A stretch of DNA of 26,222 nt from CAZHJA01 sp964532865 (lineage in GTDB: Bacteria > Patescibacteriota > Microgenomatia > UBA1406 > GWC2-37-13), in contig CAZHJA010000006.1 in the NCBI GenBank assembly GCA_964532865.1, forward strand, positions 1-26,222, read 5' to 3'. How positions within the stretch are numbered: position 1 is the first letter of the stretch; each line of letters opens with the position of its first letter. Of the stretch, positions 1 to 6,433 are shown one piece after another. The notes under the pieces were generated by a model. The model saw only the letters and a program-made list of their open reading frames with translations. It was not told the origin of the DNA and searched no databases. Both the position numbers and the translations under genes were made by a program.

Positions 1-1169
1 TTTCAAACATACAAGAAATATTAAAAGATATAATATCTGGGTTTTTAAGACTTGGGCATGAAATTAAAAGAGTTGGGTTTAATATTCCAAGATTAAATTT
101 TTCATTTGCGAAAAGAGATATATTTCGATATGAGTATGTAGATAAAACAATATTACCCCAAACTCAATTTATTGAAAGAATAAGTCAAAGACTAAAAGAT
201 AAAGTGCTATTTATTAAAAGTATGTATTTTTATAAGACCCAGCCTATTTACATTCAGACAGGAAATCAAGCCATTGTAATAAAAGAAAAGCAATATATAA
301 GTTTTATTGATTCTATTTATGAAATTATAAATTTTATACTAAGTTATTTTTTACCTTTTGTAAAAGCTGGACTTAAGTTAATATTTGAAAATATATATAT
401 ATTTTTTGAAACAATTGGATATTGGATTATAGATTTATTTTATGACATTAATAATGTACAAAAAGCATTATTTAAATTTACAAAAATTTATGTATTTAAC
501 ATAATTTTAAAAGGAATGATAAATACAAGACAATATACTTTGAATTTAGGCAAGGATATTTTTTATAAATTATGTGGAGTATATGTATATGGCTTAAGAT
601 ACAAGAAAGAACTTTTGGAAAATCTCAAAGATTCTATTAATAAAAAAAGATATTTAAGTGTTTTAATTTTTAAAACTATATCAAACACAGAGAAAAAAAG
701 TGAGTTTATAAAACCTCCTCATATCAAATTAGCCATTCCAATGAAATCTTCTAAAGTCAATTATAATTATTTATCAATAGGAATAATTACTGGAATTTGT
801 CTAAGTTTTATTTTTTTTCTTTCAAAAGATATTTTTAAGCCTACTGTTATGTTTAATTCAATAACAATTTCTAAGAATAAAAGCATAGTAACACCAACAT
901 TAATTCCAGCTCCAATTAAAAAGCTTCCAAACATTCTAGTTGTTAATAATACAGTAATAAAAAAAGAGCTTAAAAATAATAATTGGAAAAATAAGCTTGA
1001 GGTTTATTATAAGGAAGATAATAATATATATTATCAGGATATTATGTATTACAAAAAGGAATATAAAAAGCTTGCTGAGAAGGTTTTAAGGGATTTAGAT
1101 AAAAATATTATATTAAGTGAAAATAGAAATAAAGATAGTCAGTACGATTTAAAGCTGATTTCAAAATGA
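1..1169 (+). CDS. Unrecognised membrane-anchored protein, 5' end missing
   Basis: The reading frame beginning at base 3 is open without a stop to 1167-1169, giving 388 residues cut off by the window edge. A GTG at 204 is an in-frame codon but no reason to start there, because the 67 codons before it are also open and of the same composition. I do not recognise the family. The protein is Lys/Ile/Phe/Tyr-rich; residues about 99-147 of the visible part hold hydrophobic and amphipathic stretches, and residues about 255-274 form one clear membrane segment. A polar tail of about 110 residues follows, opening with a Pro/Thr/Ile-rich linker and ending in a Lys/Glu-rich, probably helical part. It stops just before the rplC promoter, so it belongs to a separate upstream transcription unit. 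rpsJ, which often heads this operon, is not here. Confidence 0.7.
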   Translation, partial: SNIQEILKDIISGFLRLGHEIKRVGFNIPRLNFSFAKRDIFRYEYVDKTILPQTQFIERISQRLKDKVLFIKSMYFYKTQPIYIQTGNQAIVIKEKQYISFIDSIYEIINFILSYFLPFVKAGLKLIFENIYIFFETIGYWIIDLFYDINNVQKALFKFTKIYVFNIILKGMINTRQYTLNLGKDIFYKLCGVYVYGLRYKKELLENLKDSINKKRYLSVLIFKTISNTEKKSEFIKPPHIKLAIPMKSSKVNYNYLSIGIITGICLSFIFFLSKDIFKPTVMFNSITISKNKSIVTPTLIPAPIKKLPNILVVNNTVIKKELKNNNWKNKLEVYYKEDNNIYYQDIMYYKKEYKKLAEKVLRDLDKNIILSENRNKDSQYDLKLISK

Positions 1170-1170
1170 T

Positions 1171-1199
1171 TTGACCATAAACCTAACGTGTTATATAAT
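1171..1199 (+). promoter_or_regulatory. Sigma70-type promoter of the rplC ribosomal operon
   Basis: TTGACC (1171-1176, five of six consensus bases) and a perfect TATAAT (1194-1199) are separated by exactly 17 bases. A transcript would start near 1206, leaving a leader of about 107 nt before rplC. The promoter begins one base after the preceding stop codon. This is the best promoter match in the window and fits a heavily transcribed ribosomal operon. Function is inferred from sequence only. Confidence 0.85.
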
Positions 1200-1258
1200 T
1201 ATGTCCAATGTTATATTTCCTTTTTTGGAAGAATAGCAAATAGTATTATTTAAAACGT

Positions 1259-1290
1259 CCGGATTGGAAAAATTATAAGCCTCAATCTGG
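1259..1290 (+). promoter_or_regulatory. Possible antiterminator pairing in the rplC leader
   Basis: CCGGATTG (1259-1266) can pair over eight contiguous bases, with one G-U, with CAATCTGG (1283-1290). The second segment supplies part of the 5' arm, the loop and part of the 3' arm of the terminator hairpin at 1278-1294, so the two structures exclude each other. This is the layout of a transcription attenuator. An upstream TCCAAT (1204-1209), if transcribed, could in turn pair with ATTGGA (1263-1268). The pairing was found by eye and no folding energy was computed. Confidence 0.45.
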
Positions 1291-1303
1291 GGCTATTTTT
1301 TTT
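1278..1303 (+). terminator. Terminator-like hairpin in the rplC leader
   Basis: AGCCTC (1278-1283) pairs with GGGGCT (1289-1294) over six base pairs including one G-U, with a five-base loop. One A and then eight consecutive T (1296-1303) follow. It lies between the operon promoter and the rplC ATG at 1313, so it cannot simply end the upstream gene's transcript: it would also stop the operon's own transcript unless prevented. Either it is an attenuator, or leaky read-through is tolerated. Confidence 0.6.
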
Positions 1304-1312
1304 ATTATACAT

Positions 1313-1981
1313 ATGTCAGGATATATATTAGGCTCAAAATCAGCACAGTCTCAAATGTTTAACGAAGCGGGAGTTCGTATACCCGTAACATTTATTAAAA
1401 CTACTTCTTGTTGCCTTATAGGAATTAAAACTATAAAAAAGCACGGATATACATCCATGAAATTAGGATTTCTTCAGGCAAAAAATATTAAAAAGCCAAT
1501 ACTTGGAGAATTAAAAAAAGCGGGGATAAAAACCCCGCTTCGTTTTTTAAGAGAATTTCGATTTAATCCTGATGTAATTTCTATTATTGAAGAAAATGGA
1601 AAAAAAGGCATTGAAATAGGAGATAAAAAATTATTTATCGGGAATGAAATTAAGCCGGAATTCTTCTTTAAAAAAGGAGATATGGTTACTGTTTCAGGTA
1701 TTTCAAAAGGAAAAGGTTTTCAAGGAGTTGTTAAAAGACATGGATTTGCTGGAGGCCCAAGAACTCATGGACAATCAGATAGAGAGAGAGCTCCTGGTTC
1801 AATAGGCGCTGGTACTACGCCCGGAAGAGTATATAAGGGCAAAAAAATGGCTGGTCGTATGGGAGGAGATAGAATAAGCATAAGCAATCTTAAAGTAATT
1901 GAAATAAGAGAGGATGGGATTCTTGTTAAAGGCTTAATTCCAGGCGCAGTAAAAGGTTTAGTTGAAGTTAGAAGTAGGTAA
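1313..1981 (+). CDS. rplC: 50S ribosomal protein L3
   Basis: L3 is an early-assembling 23S rRNA-binding protein whose long loop reaches toward the peptidyl-transferase centre. The 222 residues are slightly longer than the usual 205-215. The N-terminus has the family form (residues 4-24, a YILGSKSAQSQMF stretch ending in PVTFI), and the loop motif FAGGPRTHGQSDRERAPGSIG is near residues 145-165. The ATG at 1313 is the family-consistent start and has no recognisable Shine-Dalgarno; the T-tract of the leader hairpin ends ten bases before it. The first third uses GC-rich codons that are scarce elsewhere (GCG, GGG, CCG, ACC, CGT). Some of these form the strong hairpin at 1513-1548. It is the first gene of the operon here. 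Confidence 0.97.
   Translation: MSGYILGSKSAQSQMFNEAGVRIPVTFIKTTSCCLIGIKTIKKHGYTSMKLGFLQAKNIKKPILGELKKAGIKTPLRFLREFRFNPDVISIIEENGKKGIEIGDKKLFIGNEIKPEFFFKKGDMVTVSGISKGKGFQGVVKRHGFAGGPRTHGQSDRERAPGSIGAGTTPGRVYKGKKMAGRMGGDRISISNLKVIEIREDGILVKGLIPGAVKGLVEVRSR
1513..1548 (+). terminator. Intragenic terminator-like hairpin inside rplC
   Basis: AAGCGGGG (1518-1525) and CCCCGCTT (1533-1540) form a perfect eight-base-pair stem with a seven-base A-rich loop. CG and then six T (1543-1548) follow; on the other side seven A precede the stem, so it resembles a bidirectional intrinsic terminator. It lies within codons 67-79 of rplC. The stem uses GCG, GGG, ACC and CCG, although this genome normally prefers GCA/GCT, GGA, ACA and CCA, so the hairpin is not forced by the protein sequence. 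Whether it terminates, pauses or stabilises RNA cannot be told from sequence. Confidence 0.6.
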
Positions 1982-1996
1982 AAAAGGAGAGAATAT

Positions 1997-2719
1997 ATGC
2001 AAGAAAATAAAACAAAGAAAATAAAAAAAGCAGTTGTAAAAAAACAAGCAGTTGTAAAAAAACAAGCAATAAATTTGTTTTCTATTCCTGTATATGATAT
2101 TAATGGAGAAGAGATAAAAAAAATTACCCTTAATAAGGAAATTTTTGGAGTTGAAGATAATAAAAAACTTTTAGCCCATTATATTAGAGTATATTTAGCA
2201 AATCAAAGACAAGGAACAGCTTCAACAAAAACACGAGGTCAAATAAGAGCTTCAACAAAGAAGATTTATAAACAAAAAGGAACTGGAAGAGCAAGGCATG
2301 GATCAAAAAAAGCTCCAATTTTTGTTGGAGGAGGAATTACTTTTGGACCAAGTCCAAGAGATTTTTCTTTAAAGATTAATAAAAAGCAGAAAAGAAAGGC
2401 CTTATTTACAGCTCTTACATTAAAGTTGAAAGAAAAAGCCATACATGGATTAAGCAATGATTTTTTGAAAATTAAACCAAAAACAAAAGAATTTGGTGCT
2501 TTTTTGAAAAAACACTCATTTGAAAAGCAAAGTTTATTAATTGTATTACCAAAGCTGGAAACAAACAATTTAATTTTATCAGGAAGAAATATACCTATGA
2601 TTAAATTTTGTCATGCTAAGTCTATTAATCCATATATTGTTTTAAAATTTAAAAACATTTTCTTTTTAGAAGAATCATTGAAAATTGTAAATGAGCATTT
2701 TTTAAATAAAGATATATGA
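1997..2719 (+). CDS. rplD: 50S ribosomal protein L4
   Basis: L4 binds 23S rRNA early in assembly and lines the exit tunnel; in Escherichia coli it also represses its own operon by attenuation and translational control. The signature QKGTGRARHGS lies near residues 93-103, followed by the APIFVGGG and FGPSPRDFS motifs. At 240 residues it is longer than the usual 200-210. The excess is a Lys-rich N-terminus carrying two exact copies of the hexapeptide AVVKKQ. The start is well supported by AAGGAG (1984-1989), seven bases before the ATG, one of few real Shine-Dalgarno sites in the operon. Its stop overlaps the rplW start as ATGA. Confidence 0.96.
   Translation: MQENKTKKIKKAVVKKQAVVKKQAINLFSIPVYDINGEEIKKITLNKEIFGVEDNKKLLAHYIRVYLANQRQGTASTKTRGQIRASTKKIYKQKGTGRARHGSKKAPIFVGGGITFGPSPRDFSLKINKKQKRKALFTALTLKLKEKAIHGLSNDFLKIKPKTKEFGAFLKKHSFEKQSLLIVLPKLETNNLILSGRNIPMIKFCHAKSINPYIVLKFKNIFFLEESLKIVNEHFLNKDI
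2030..2065 (+). repeat. 18-bp tandem duplication in rplD
   Basis: Two exact, adjacent 18-base units (2030-2047 and 2048-2065) each encode Ala-Val-Val-Lys-Lys-Gln in the N-terminal extension of L4. The reading frame is preserved. A recent slippage duplication in a dispensable basic tail is the simplest explanation. Confidence 0.9.
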
Positions 2720-3003
2720 AAATAAATGAAATATTAAAAAAACCAGTATTAACTGAGAAAGCAACCAATCTTACACAAAGCCAGGTATATACTTTTGACG
2801 TATCTTTAAAAGCAAATAAATTTCAAATTAAACAAGCAATTGAAGAAATATATAAAGTAAAGGTTGCTGACATTAAGATAGTTGTAAGAAAAGGAAAAAG
2901 AAAGAAAGTTGGAAAAAAAATGGTGTTAAAAAAGATGTCTGATAGGAAAATTGCATATATTAAATTAAGTGAGGGAAAGATTAATTTATTCCCACAGACC
3001 TAA
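2716..3003 (+). CDS. rplW: 50S ribosomal protein L23
   Basis: L23 sits at the polypeptide exit and forms the docking site for trigger factor and the signal recognition particle. The 95 residues match the family length. The N-terminus (ILKKPVLTEKATNL) is the typical L23 opening and is followed by the VKVADIKIVVRKGKRKKVG segment of the RNA-binding extended loop. Its start overlaps the rplD stop by four bases (ATGA), indicating translational coupling. The position between L4 and L2 is canonical. Confidence 0.95.
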   Translation: MKINEILKKPVLTEKATNLTQSQVYTFDVSLKANKFQIKQAIEEIYKVKVADIKIVVRKGKRKKVGKKMVLKKMSDRKIAYIKLSEGKINLFPQT

Positions 3004-3014
3004 AAAATAATGTT

Positions 3015-3782
3015 ATGAAGATATCAACAACAAATAAACCGGAAAAAAAACTAACTCAAATTTTAAAAAAGCATTCTGGAAGAGATGCTTTTGGAAGGAT
3101 TAGTGTTCGGCACCAGGGAAATAGACATAAGAGGCTATATAGAATTATAGATTTTAAAAGGGATAAAAAAGATATTGAAGCTACGGTATTAACAATAGAA
3201 TATGATCCAAACAGGAATGCAGATATTGCCCTTGTAGAGTATAAGGATAAAGAAAGAAGATATATTCTTCATCCTAAAGACTTAAATATAGGGGATAAGA
3301 TAATTTCAGGCAATATTGCTGAATTTAAACCAGGCAATGCAATGCCATTAAAAAATATTCCATTAGGAGCTCAAATACACAATCTTGAGCTTTATCCTGG
3401 AAAAGGCGGACAGATAATAAGAGGAGCTGGGTCAAATGGAGTTGTGAACGCAAAAGAAGGAAAATATGTGCATATTAAAATGCCCTCTGGTGAAATTAGA
3501 AAGTTTTTAGGGAATTGTTATGCAACGCTTGGACAGGTTGGCAATATTAAACACAAATATGAAATTATTGGAAGCGCAGGTAGAAAAAGAAGAATGGGTA
3601 TAAGACCAACTGTACGTGGAACTGCCCAAAATCCAAGAAGCCATCCTCATGGAGGTGGAGAGGGAAGATCAGGAGAAGGAATGCATCCGAAAACACCATG
3701 GGGTAAAAAAGCAAAAGGAAAAAGAACTAGAAAAAAGAAAAAATCAAGCAGTTCATTAATTATTAAAAGAAGGAAGAAATAA
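3015..3782 (+). CDS. rplB: 50S ribosomal protein L2
   Basis: L2 is needed for subunit association and for peptidyl-transferase activity. The core is standard: the RHKRLYRIIDFKRDK stretch near residues 37-51, GIRPTVRGTAQNP, and the HPHGGGEGR loop with its conserved histidine, ending in a Lys/Arg tail. At 255 residues it is about 20 shorter than the family norm. The missing part is the N-terminus: the usual KxYKPTTPGRR segment is absent and the protein opens directly near the GRISVRHQG region. No longer in-frame start exists, because the space back to the rplW stop is only 11 bases. The canonical downstream neighbour S19 is missing here and occurs at 7189. Confidence 0.96.
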   Translation: MKISTTNKPEKKLTQILKKHSGRDAFGRISVRHQGNRHKRLYRIIDFKRDKKDIEATVLTIEYDPNRNADIALVEYKDKERRYILHPKDLNIGDKIISGNIAEFKPGNAMPLKNIPLGAQIHNLELYPGKGGQIIRGAGSNGVVNAKEGKYVHIKMPSGEIRKFLGNCYATLGQVGNIKHKYEIIGSAGRKRRMGIRPTVRGTAQNPRSHPHGGGEGRSGEGMHPKTPWGKKAKGKRTRKKKKSSSSLIIKRRKK

Positions 3783-3784
3783 TT

Positions 3785-4210
3785 ATGGAATCTAAAAGTA
3801 TTTTTAAAAATTTAAGAATATCTCCAAAAAAGCTAAGGTTTCTTTTACCTCAAGTAAAAGACATGAAGCCTAAGGAAGTTTTAGATTATTTATTTTATAG
3901 TCCAAGCAAAGCATCAAAAATATTACACAATGCAATACAATCGGCTATTAGTAATGCTGTACAGACTTTAAAAGCAGATGAGAATTTGTTAGAATTTAAG
4001 GTTCTATGTATAGAAGAAGGTCATAAGCTTAAAAGATTTAGGTCTGGATCAAAAGGAAATGTTAGGCCAATTTTAAAAAGGTTTTCGCATATTAGAATTA
4101 TTCTTGAAAGCGTTAAAGAAAACAAAGCAGAAAATAAATCTGAAAGTAAAGATAAGCCTTCATTTTCTAAAGAAAATAAGAAATTAGAAGTTAAGTTAAA
4201 AGACAAATAA
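3785..4210 (+). CDS. rplV: 50S ribosomal protein L22
   Basis: L22 binds 23S rRNA and its beta-hairpin lines the exit tunnel. The family features are the ISPKKLRFLLPQVKDMK start, the ILHNAIQSAISNA helix and the GHKLKRFRSGSKGN hairpin region near residues 79-92, followed by the RILKRFSHIRIIL-type end of the core. The 141 residues exceed the usual 110: residues about 112-141 are a Lys/Glu/Ser/Asn-rich tail of low complexity. It follows rplB directly, a position normally held by rpsS. Confidence 0.95.
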   Translation: MESKSIFKNLRISPKKLRFLLPQVKDMKPKEVLDYLFYSPSKASKILHNAIQSAISNAVQTLKADENLLEFKVLCIEEGHKLKRFRSGSKGNVRPILKRFSHIRIILESVKENKAENKSESKDKPSFSKENKKLEVKLKDK

Positions 4211-4215
4211 TAATT

Positions 4216-4857
4216 ATGGGTCAAAAAGTTAATCCCAAAGGATTAAGATTAGGAATATCATACGATTGGAGTTCGCGATGGTTTTTTTCACAGAAAAGAA
4301 AATATAAGCAGGCTTTGCTTACGGATATTTTAATAAGAGATAGTTTAATGAAAAAGCTCAGCTTTGCATCTATTACTCAAGTTGATATTGAGCGCGCTAT
4401 TAATAAAATTGTAGTAATTATTCATTCTGTAAAGCCTGGAATGATAATAGGAAGAGGTGGAAAGGGTCTAGAAGATATTAAGAAATTAATACTAAAATCC
4501 ATAAAAAAAGTAATGCCTGATGCAAAAGAAGCTAAAATAGATTTGAAGATTGAACCAGTAAAAAAGCCATATTTAAATGCTCATTATGTAGCACAAACTA
4601 TTTCAGAAAAGCTTGTTAAAGGATTCCCTCATCGTTCTGTTATTCATAGGACTCAAAGTAGAGTGATGGAAGCTGGAGCAAAAGGAGTAAAGGTACAGGT
4701 TGGAGGAAGAATTGGAGGATCTGAGATAGCAAGAAGAGAGAAATATCGTCTGGGAAAGGTTCCAACTTCAACTATTAGAGAGGAAATTGATTTTGCAAAT
4801 TATCCTGCGTTGACAAGGAATGGATACGTTGGGGTAAAAGTTTGGATTTGTAAATAA
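4216..4857 (+). CDS. rpsC: 30S ribosomal protein S3
   Basis: S3 lies at the mRNA entry channel of the small subunit. The start MGQKVNPKGLRLG is the universal S3 opening. A KH domain with its GxxG loop is seen as IGRGGKGLEDIK near residues 78-89, and the C-terminal half contains GAKGVKVQVGGRIGGSEIAR. The 213 residues are near the lower end of the family range. The ATG is six bases past the rplV stop in a TAATTATG junction without a Shine-Dalgarno sequence, a pattern repeated through the operon. Confidence 0.97.
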   Translation: MGQKVNPKGLRLGISYDWSSRWFFSQKRKYKQALLTDILIRDSLMKKLSFASITQVDIERAINKIVVIIHSVKPGMIIGRGGKGLEDIKKLILKSIKKVMPDAKEAKIDLKIEPVKKPYLNAHYVAQTISEKLVKGFPHRSVIHRTQSRVMEAGAKGVKVQVGGRIGGSEIARREKYRLGKVPTSTIREEIDFANYPALTRNGYVGVKVWICK

Positions 4858-4858
4858 T

Positions 4859-5269
4859 ATGTTATCACCAAAAAGACAAAAATATAGAAAACAATTTAGA
4901 GGATCATGGAGAAGAATTGCAGTAAAAGGAGACAAATTGATTTTTGGAGCTTATGGTATAAAATCCACTGATAAAGGAATGATAAAAGATAGACAAATAG
5001 AGGCTTGTAGGGTTGTAATGGCAAGATCTACAAGAAAAATGGGAAAGTTCTGGATAAGAATTTTTCCTGACAAGCCATATACAAAAAAGCCCCCTGAAGT
5101 AACTATGGGAGCAGGAAAAGGTGATGTTGCATATTATGTAGCGCCTGTATCACCAGGAAGAGTATTATTTGAAATTGATGGATTAAAAGATGAGGATACA
5201 AAAAAGGTATTACATACTGTTGCCTCAAAATTATCTGTAAGAACAAAAATTGTTAATAGAAATATATGA
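4859..5269 (+). CDS. rplP: 50S ribosomal protein L16
   Basis: L16 binds near the A-site tRNA and the central protuberance. The start MLSPKRQKYRKQFRG is the conserved opening, followed by FGAYGIKS, the IEACRVVMARSTRKMGKFWIRIFPD core and the GAGKGDVAYYVAPV segment. The 136 residues match the family. The start is one base after the rpsC stop and its own stop overlaps rpmC by ATGA. Confidence 0.97.
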   Translation: MLSPKRQKYRKQFRGSWRRIAVKGDKLIFGAYGIKSTDKGMIKDRQIEACRVVMARSTRKMGKFWIRIFPDKPYTKKPPEVTMGAGKGDVAYYVAPVSPGRVLFEIDGLKDEDTKKVLHTVASKLSVRTKIVNRNI

Positions 5270-5487
5270 AAAAAACCGCTAATGAATTTAAGGATAAAAC
5301 AATTGGAGATTTAGAAAAAGAAACTATTGTACTAAGACAAGAGATGGTAAAATTACAGCTTGAGGGTAAGGTAAATCCTCAAAAGGACACAAACATTCTT
5401 TTTAAAAAGAGAAAAAGATTAGCTGTGTTATTAACAATAAAAAGCGAGAAAAAAAGATTAGAAGAGTTACAAAATTTAAAAAAATAA
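5266..5487 (+). CDS. rpmC: 50S ribosomal protein L29
   Basis: A small all-helical protein at the exit-tunnel rim beside L23. The 73 residues match the family, with the pattern of an N-terminal helix, the LRQEMVKLQLEGKVNP turn region and a second basic helix. It starts inside the rplP stop (ATGA overlap) and is two bases from rpsQ. Identification rests partly on the canonical L16-L29-S17 order. Confidence 0.93.
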   Translation: MKKTANEFKDKTIGDLEKETIVLRQEMVKLQLEGKVNPQKDTNILFKKRKRLAVLLTIKSEKKRLEELQNLKK

Positions 5488-5489
5488 TT

Positions 5490-5726
5490 ATGTCAAAAAT
5501 AATAAGAGGAAGAGTTGTATCAACCAAAATGCAAAATACAGTTGTTGTTCGCGTTGAAACAAAATACAGACACCCTGTTTATAAAAAGGTAGTAGTGAGA
5601 CATAAGAATTTCAAAGCGCACAATGAAGACAAAAGTGTAAAGACAGGAGATAAGGTTGATATGGAAGAAACAAGGCCAATCTCTAAAGAAAAGCATTTTA
5701 AAGTTATAAAAATAATTAAGAGTTAA
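5490..5726 (+). CDS. rpsQ: 30S ribosomal protein S17
   Basis: S17 is an OB-fold primary 16S rRNA-binding protein. The sequence has the family opening RGRVVSTKMQNTVVVRVE, then the HPVYKKVVVRHKNFKAHNE segment and the GDKVDMEETRPISKEKHFKV ending. The 78 residues are normal. It starts two bases after rpmC and lies in canonical position. Confidence 0.96.
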   Translation: MSKIIRGRVVSTKMQNTVVVRVETKYRHPVYKKVVVRHKNFKAHNEDKSVKTGDKVDMEETRPISKEKHFKVIKIIKS

Positions 5727-5734
5727 AAAAATCT

Positions 5735-6109
5735 ATGTTGCAACTTAGGTCAATACTTAAAACAGCTGATAATACAGGTGCAAAAAGAGTCGAAATGATT
5801 GGTATGTCAAAAAAGGGGAATCGAAAACTTGCATATATTGGCGATGTTATCACTATAGTCGTAAAAGAAGCAACACCATATTCTTTGGCCAAAAAAAGTG
5901 AAATATTACAAGCGGTTATTGTTCGTACAAGAAAAGAAAAAAGAAGAGATGATGGAAGTTATATACGCTTTGATGACAATGCCTGTGTTGTTTTAGTGAG
6001 TAAAGATGTAAAAGATCCAAAAGGGACGAGAATATTTGGACCTATTGCAAAAGAGATTAAAGATTTAGGATATTCAAAAATTGCAAGTTTAGCCCCTGAA
6101 ATATATTAA
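5735..6109 (+). CDS. rplN: 50S ribosomal protein L14
   Basis: L14 forms part of the inter-subunit bridge with 16S rRNA and is the docking site of the silencing factor RsfS. The start MLQLRSILKTADNTGAKRV is diagnostic, followed by the VVRTRKEKRRDDGSYIRFDDNACV core and the RIFGPIAKE ending. The 124 residues match the family (about 122). It lies nine bases after rpsQ and five before rplX. Confidence 0.97.
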   Translation: MLQLRSILKTADNTGAKRVEMIGMSKKGNRKLAYIGDVITIVVKEATPYSLAKKSEILQAVIVRTRKEKRRDDGSYIRFDDNACVVLVSKDVKDPKGTRIFGPIAKEIKDLGYSKIASLAPEIY

Positions 6110-6114
6110 AACAC

Positions 6115-6420
6115 ATGAAGATTAAAAAAGGAGATAAAGTAAAAATCATGTATGGAAAAGATAAGGGAAGAGAAGGAAGTGTAGAAAAGGTCTATAAAAA
6201 AGCGAGTAAGGTTGTTATTCAAGGTATAAATATCTATAAAAAACACGTAAAAAAGAATGAAAAAATGCCTCAAGGAGGCATAGTTGAAGTTCCAAGACCA
6301 ATTGATATTTCAAAATTCATGGTTATTTGTCCAAAATGCAAGAAAACAACAAGAATTGGTTTTTTAATTGATGGAAATAAGAAATTTAGAGTATGCAGAA
6401 AATGTAATTCTAAGTTGTAA
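6115..6420 (+). CDS. rplX: 50S ribosomal protein L24, zinc-ribbon form
   Basis: L24 initiates 50S assembly on 23S rRNA domain I. A KOW motif (KKGDKVKIMYGKDKGREGSV, residues 4-23) is followed by GINIYKKHVK and a C-terminal Cys4 site: C72, C75, C94, C97 in the CPKC and CRKC pairs. The 101 residues are typical. A longer frame overlapping its end belongs to rplE; the rplE start was placed after the rplX stop. Confidence 0.95.
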   Translation: MKIKKGDKVKIMYGKDKGREGSVEKVYKKASKVVIQGINIYKKHVKKNEKMPQGGIVEVPRPIDISKFMVICPKCKKTTRIGFLIDGNKKFRVCRKCNSKL

Positions 6421-6433
6421 ATTTGTTATAAAT

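Noticed and set aside
1170..1312. A tRNA or other known structural RNA in the longest intergenic regions
   Set aside because: Neither 1170-1312 nor 25828-25929 has a cloverleaf, CCA end or other recognisable RNA family pattern; both are better explained as mRNA leaders.
2266..2568. Open frames on the minus strand, for example 2266-2568, 6451-6801, 11975-12310 and 19717-20073
   Set aside because: Each lies opposite a confidently identified + strand gene, has a Lys-to-Phe/Leu mirror composition and no recognisable family; they are shadows of AT-rich coding DNA.
6368..6433. Longer 5' ends for rplE (6368), rpsH (7400), rplF (7861), rplR (8411), the GT2 (16564) and rpsT (25918)
   Set aside because: Most overlap the preceding gene or use TTG/GTG, and all add residues with no family match; the internal ATG gives the standard N-terminus in each case.
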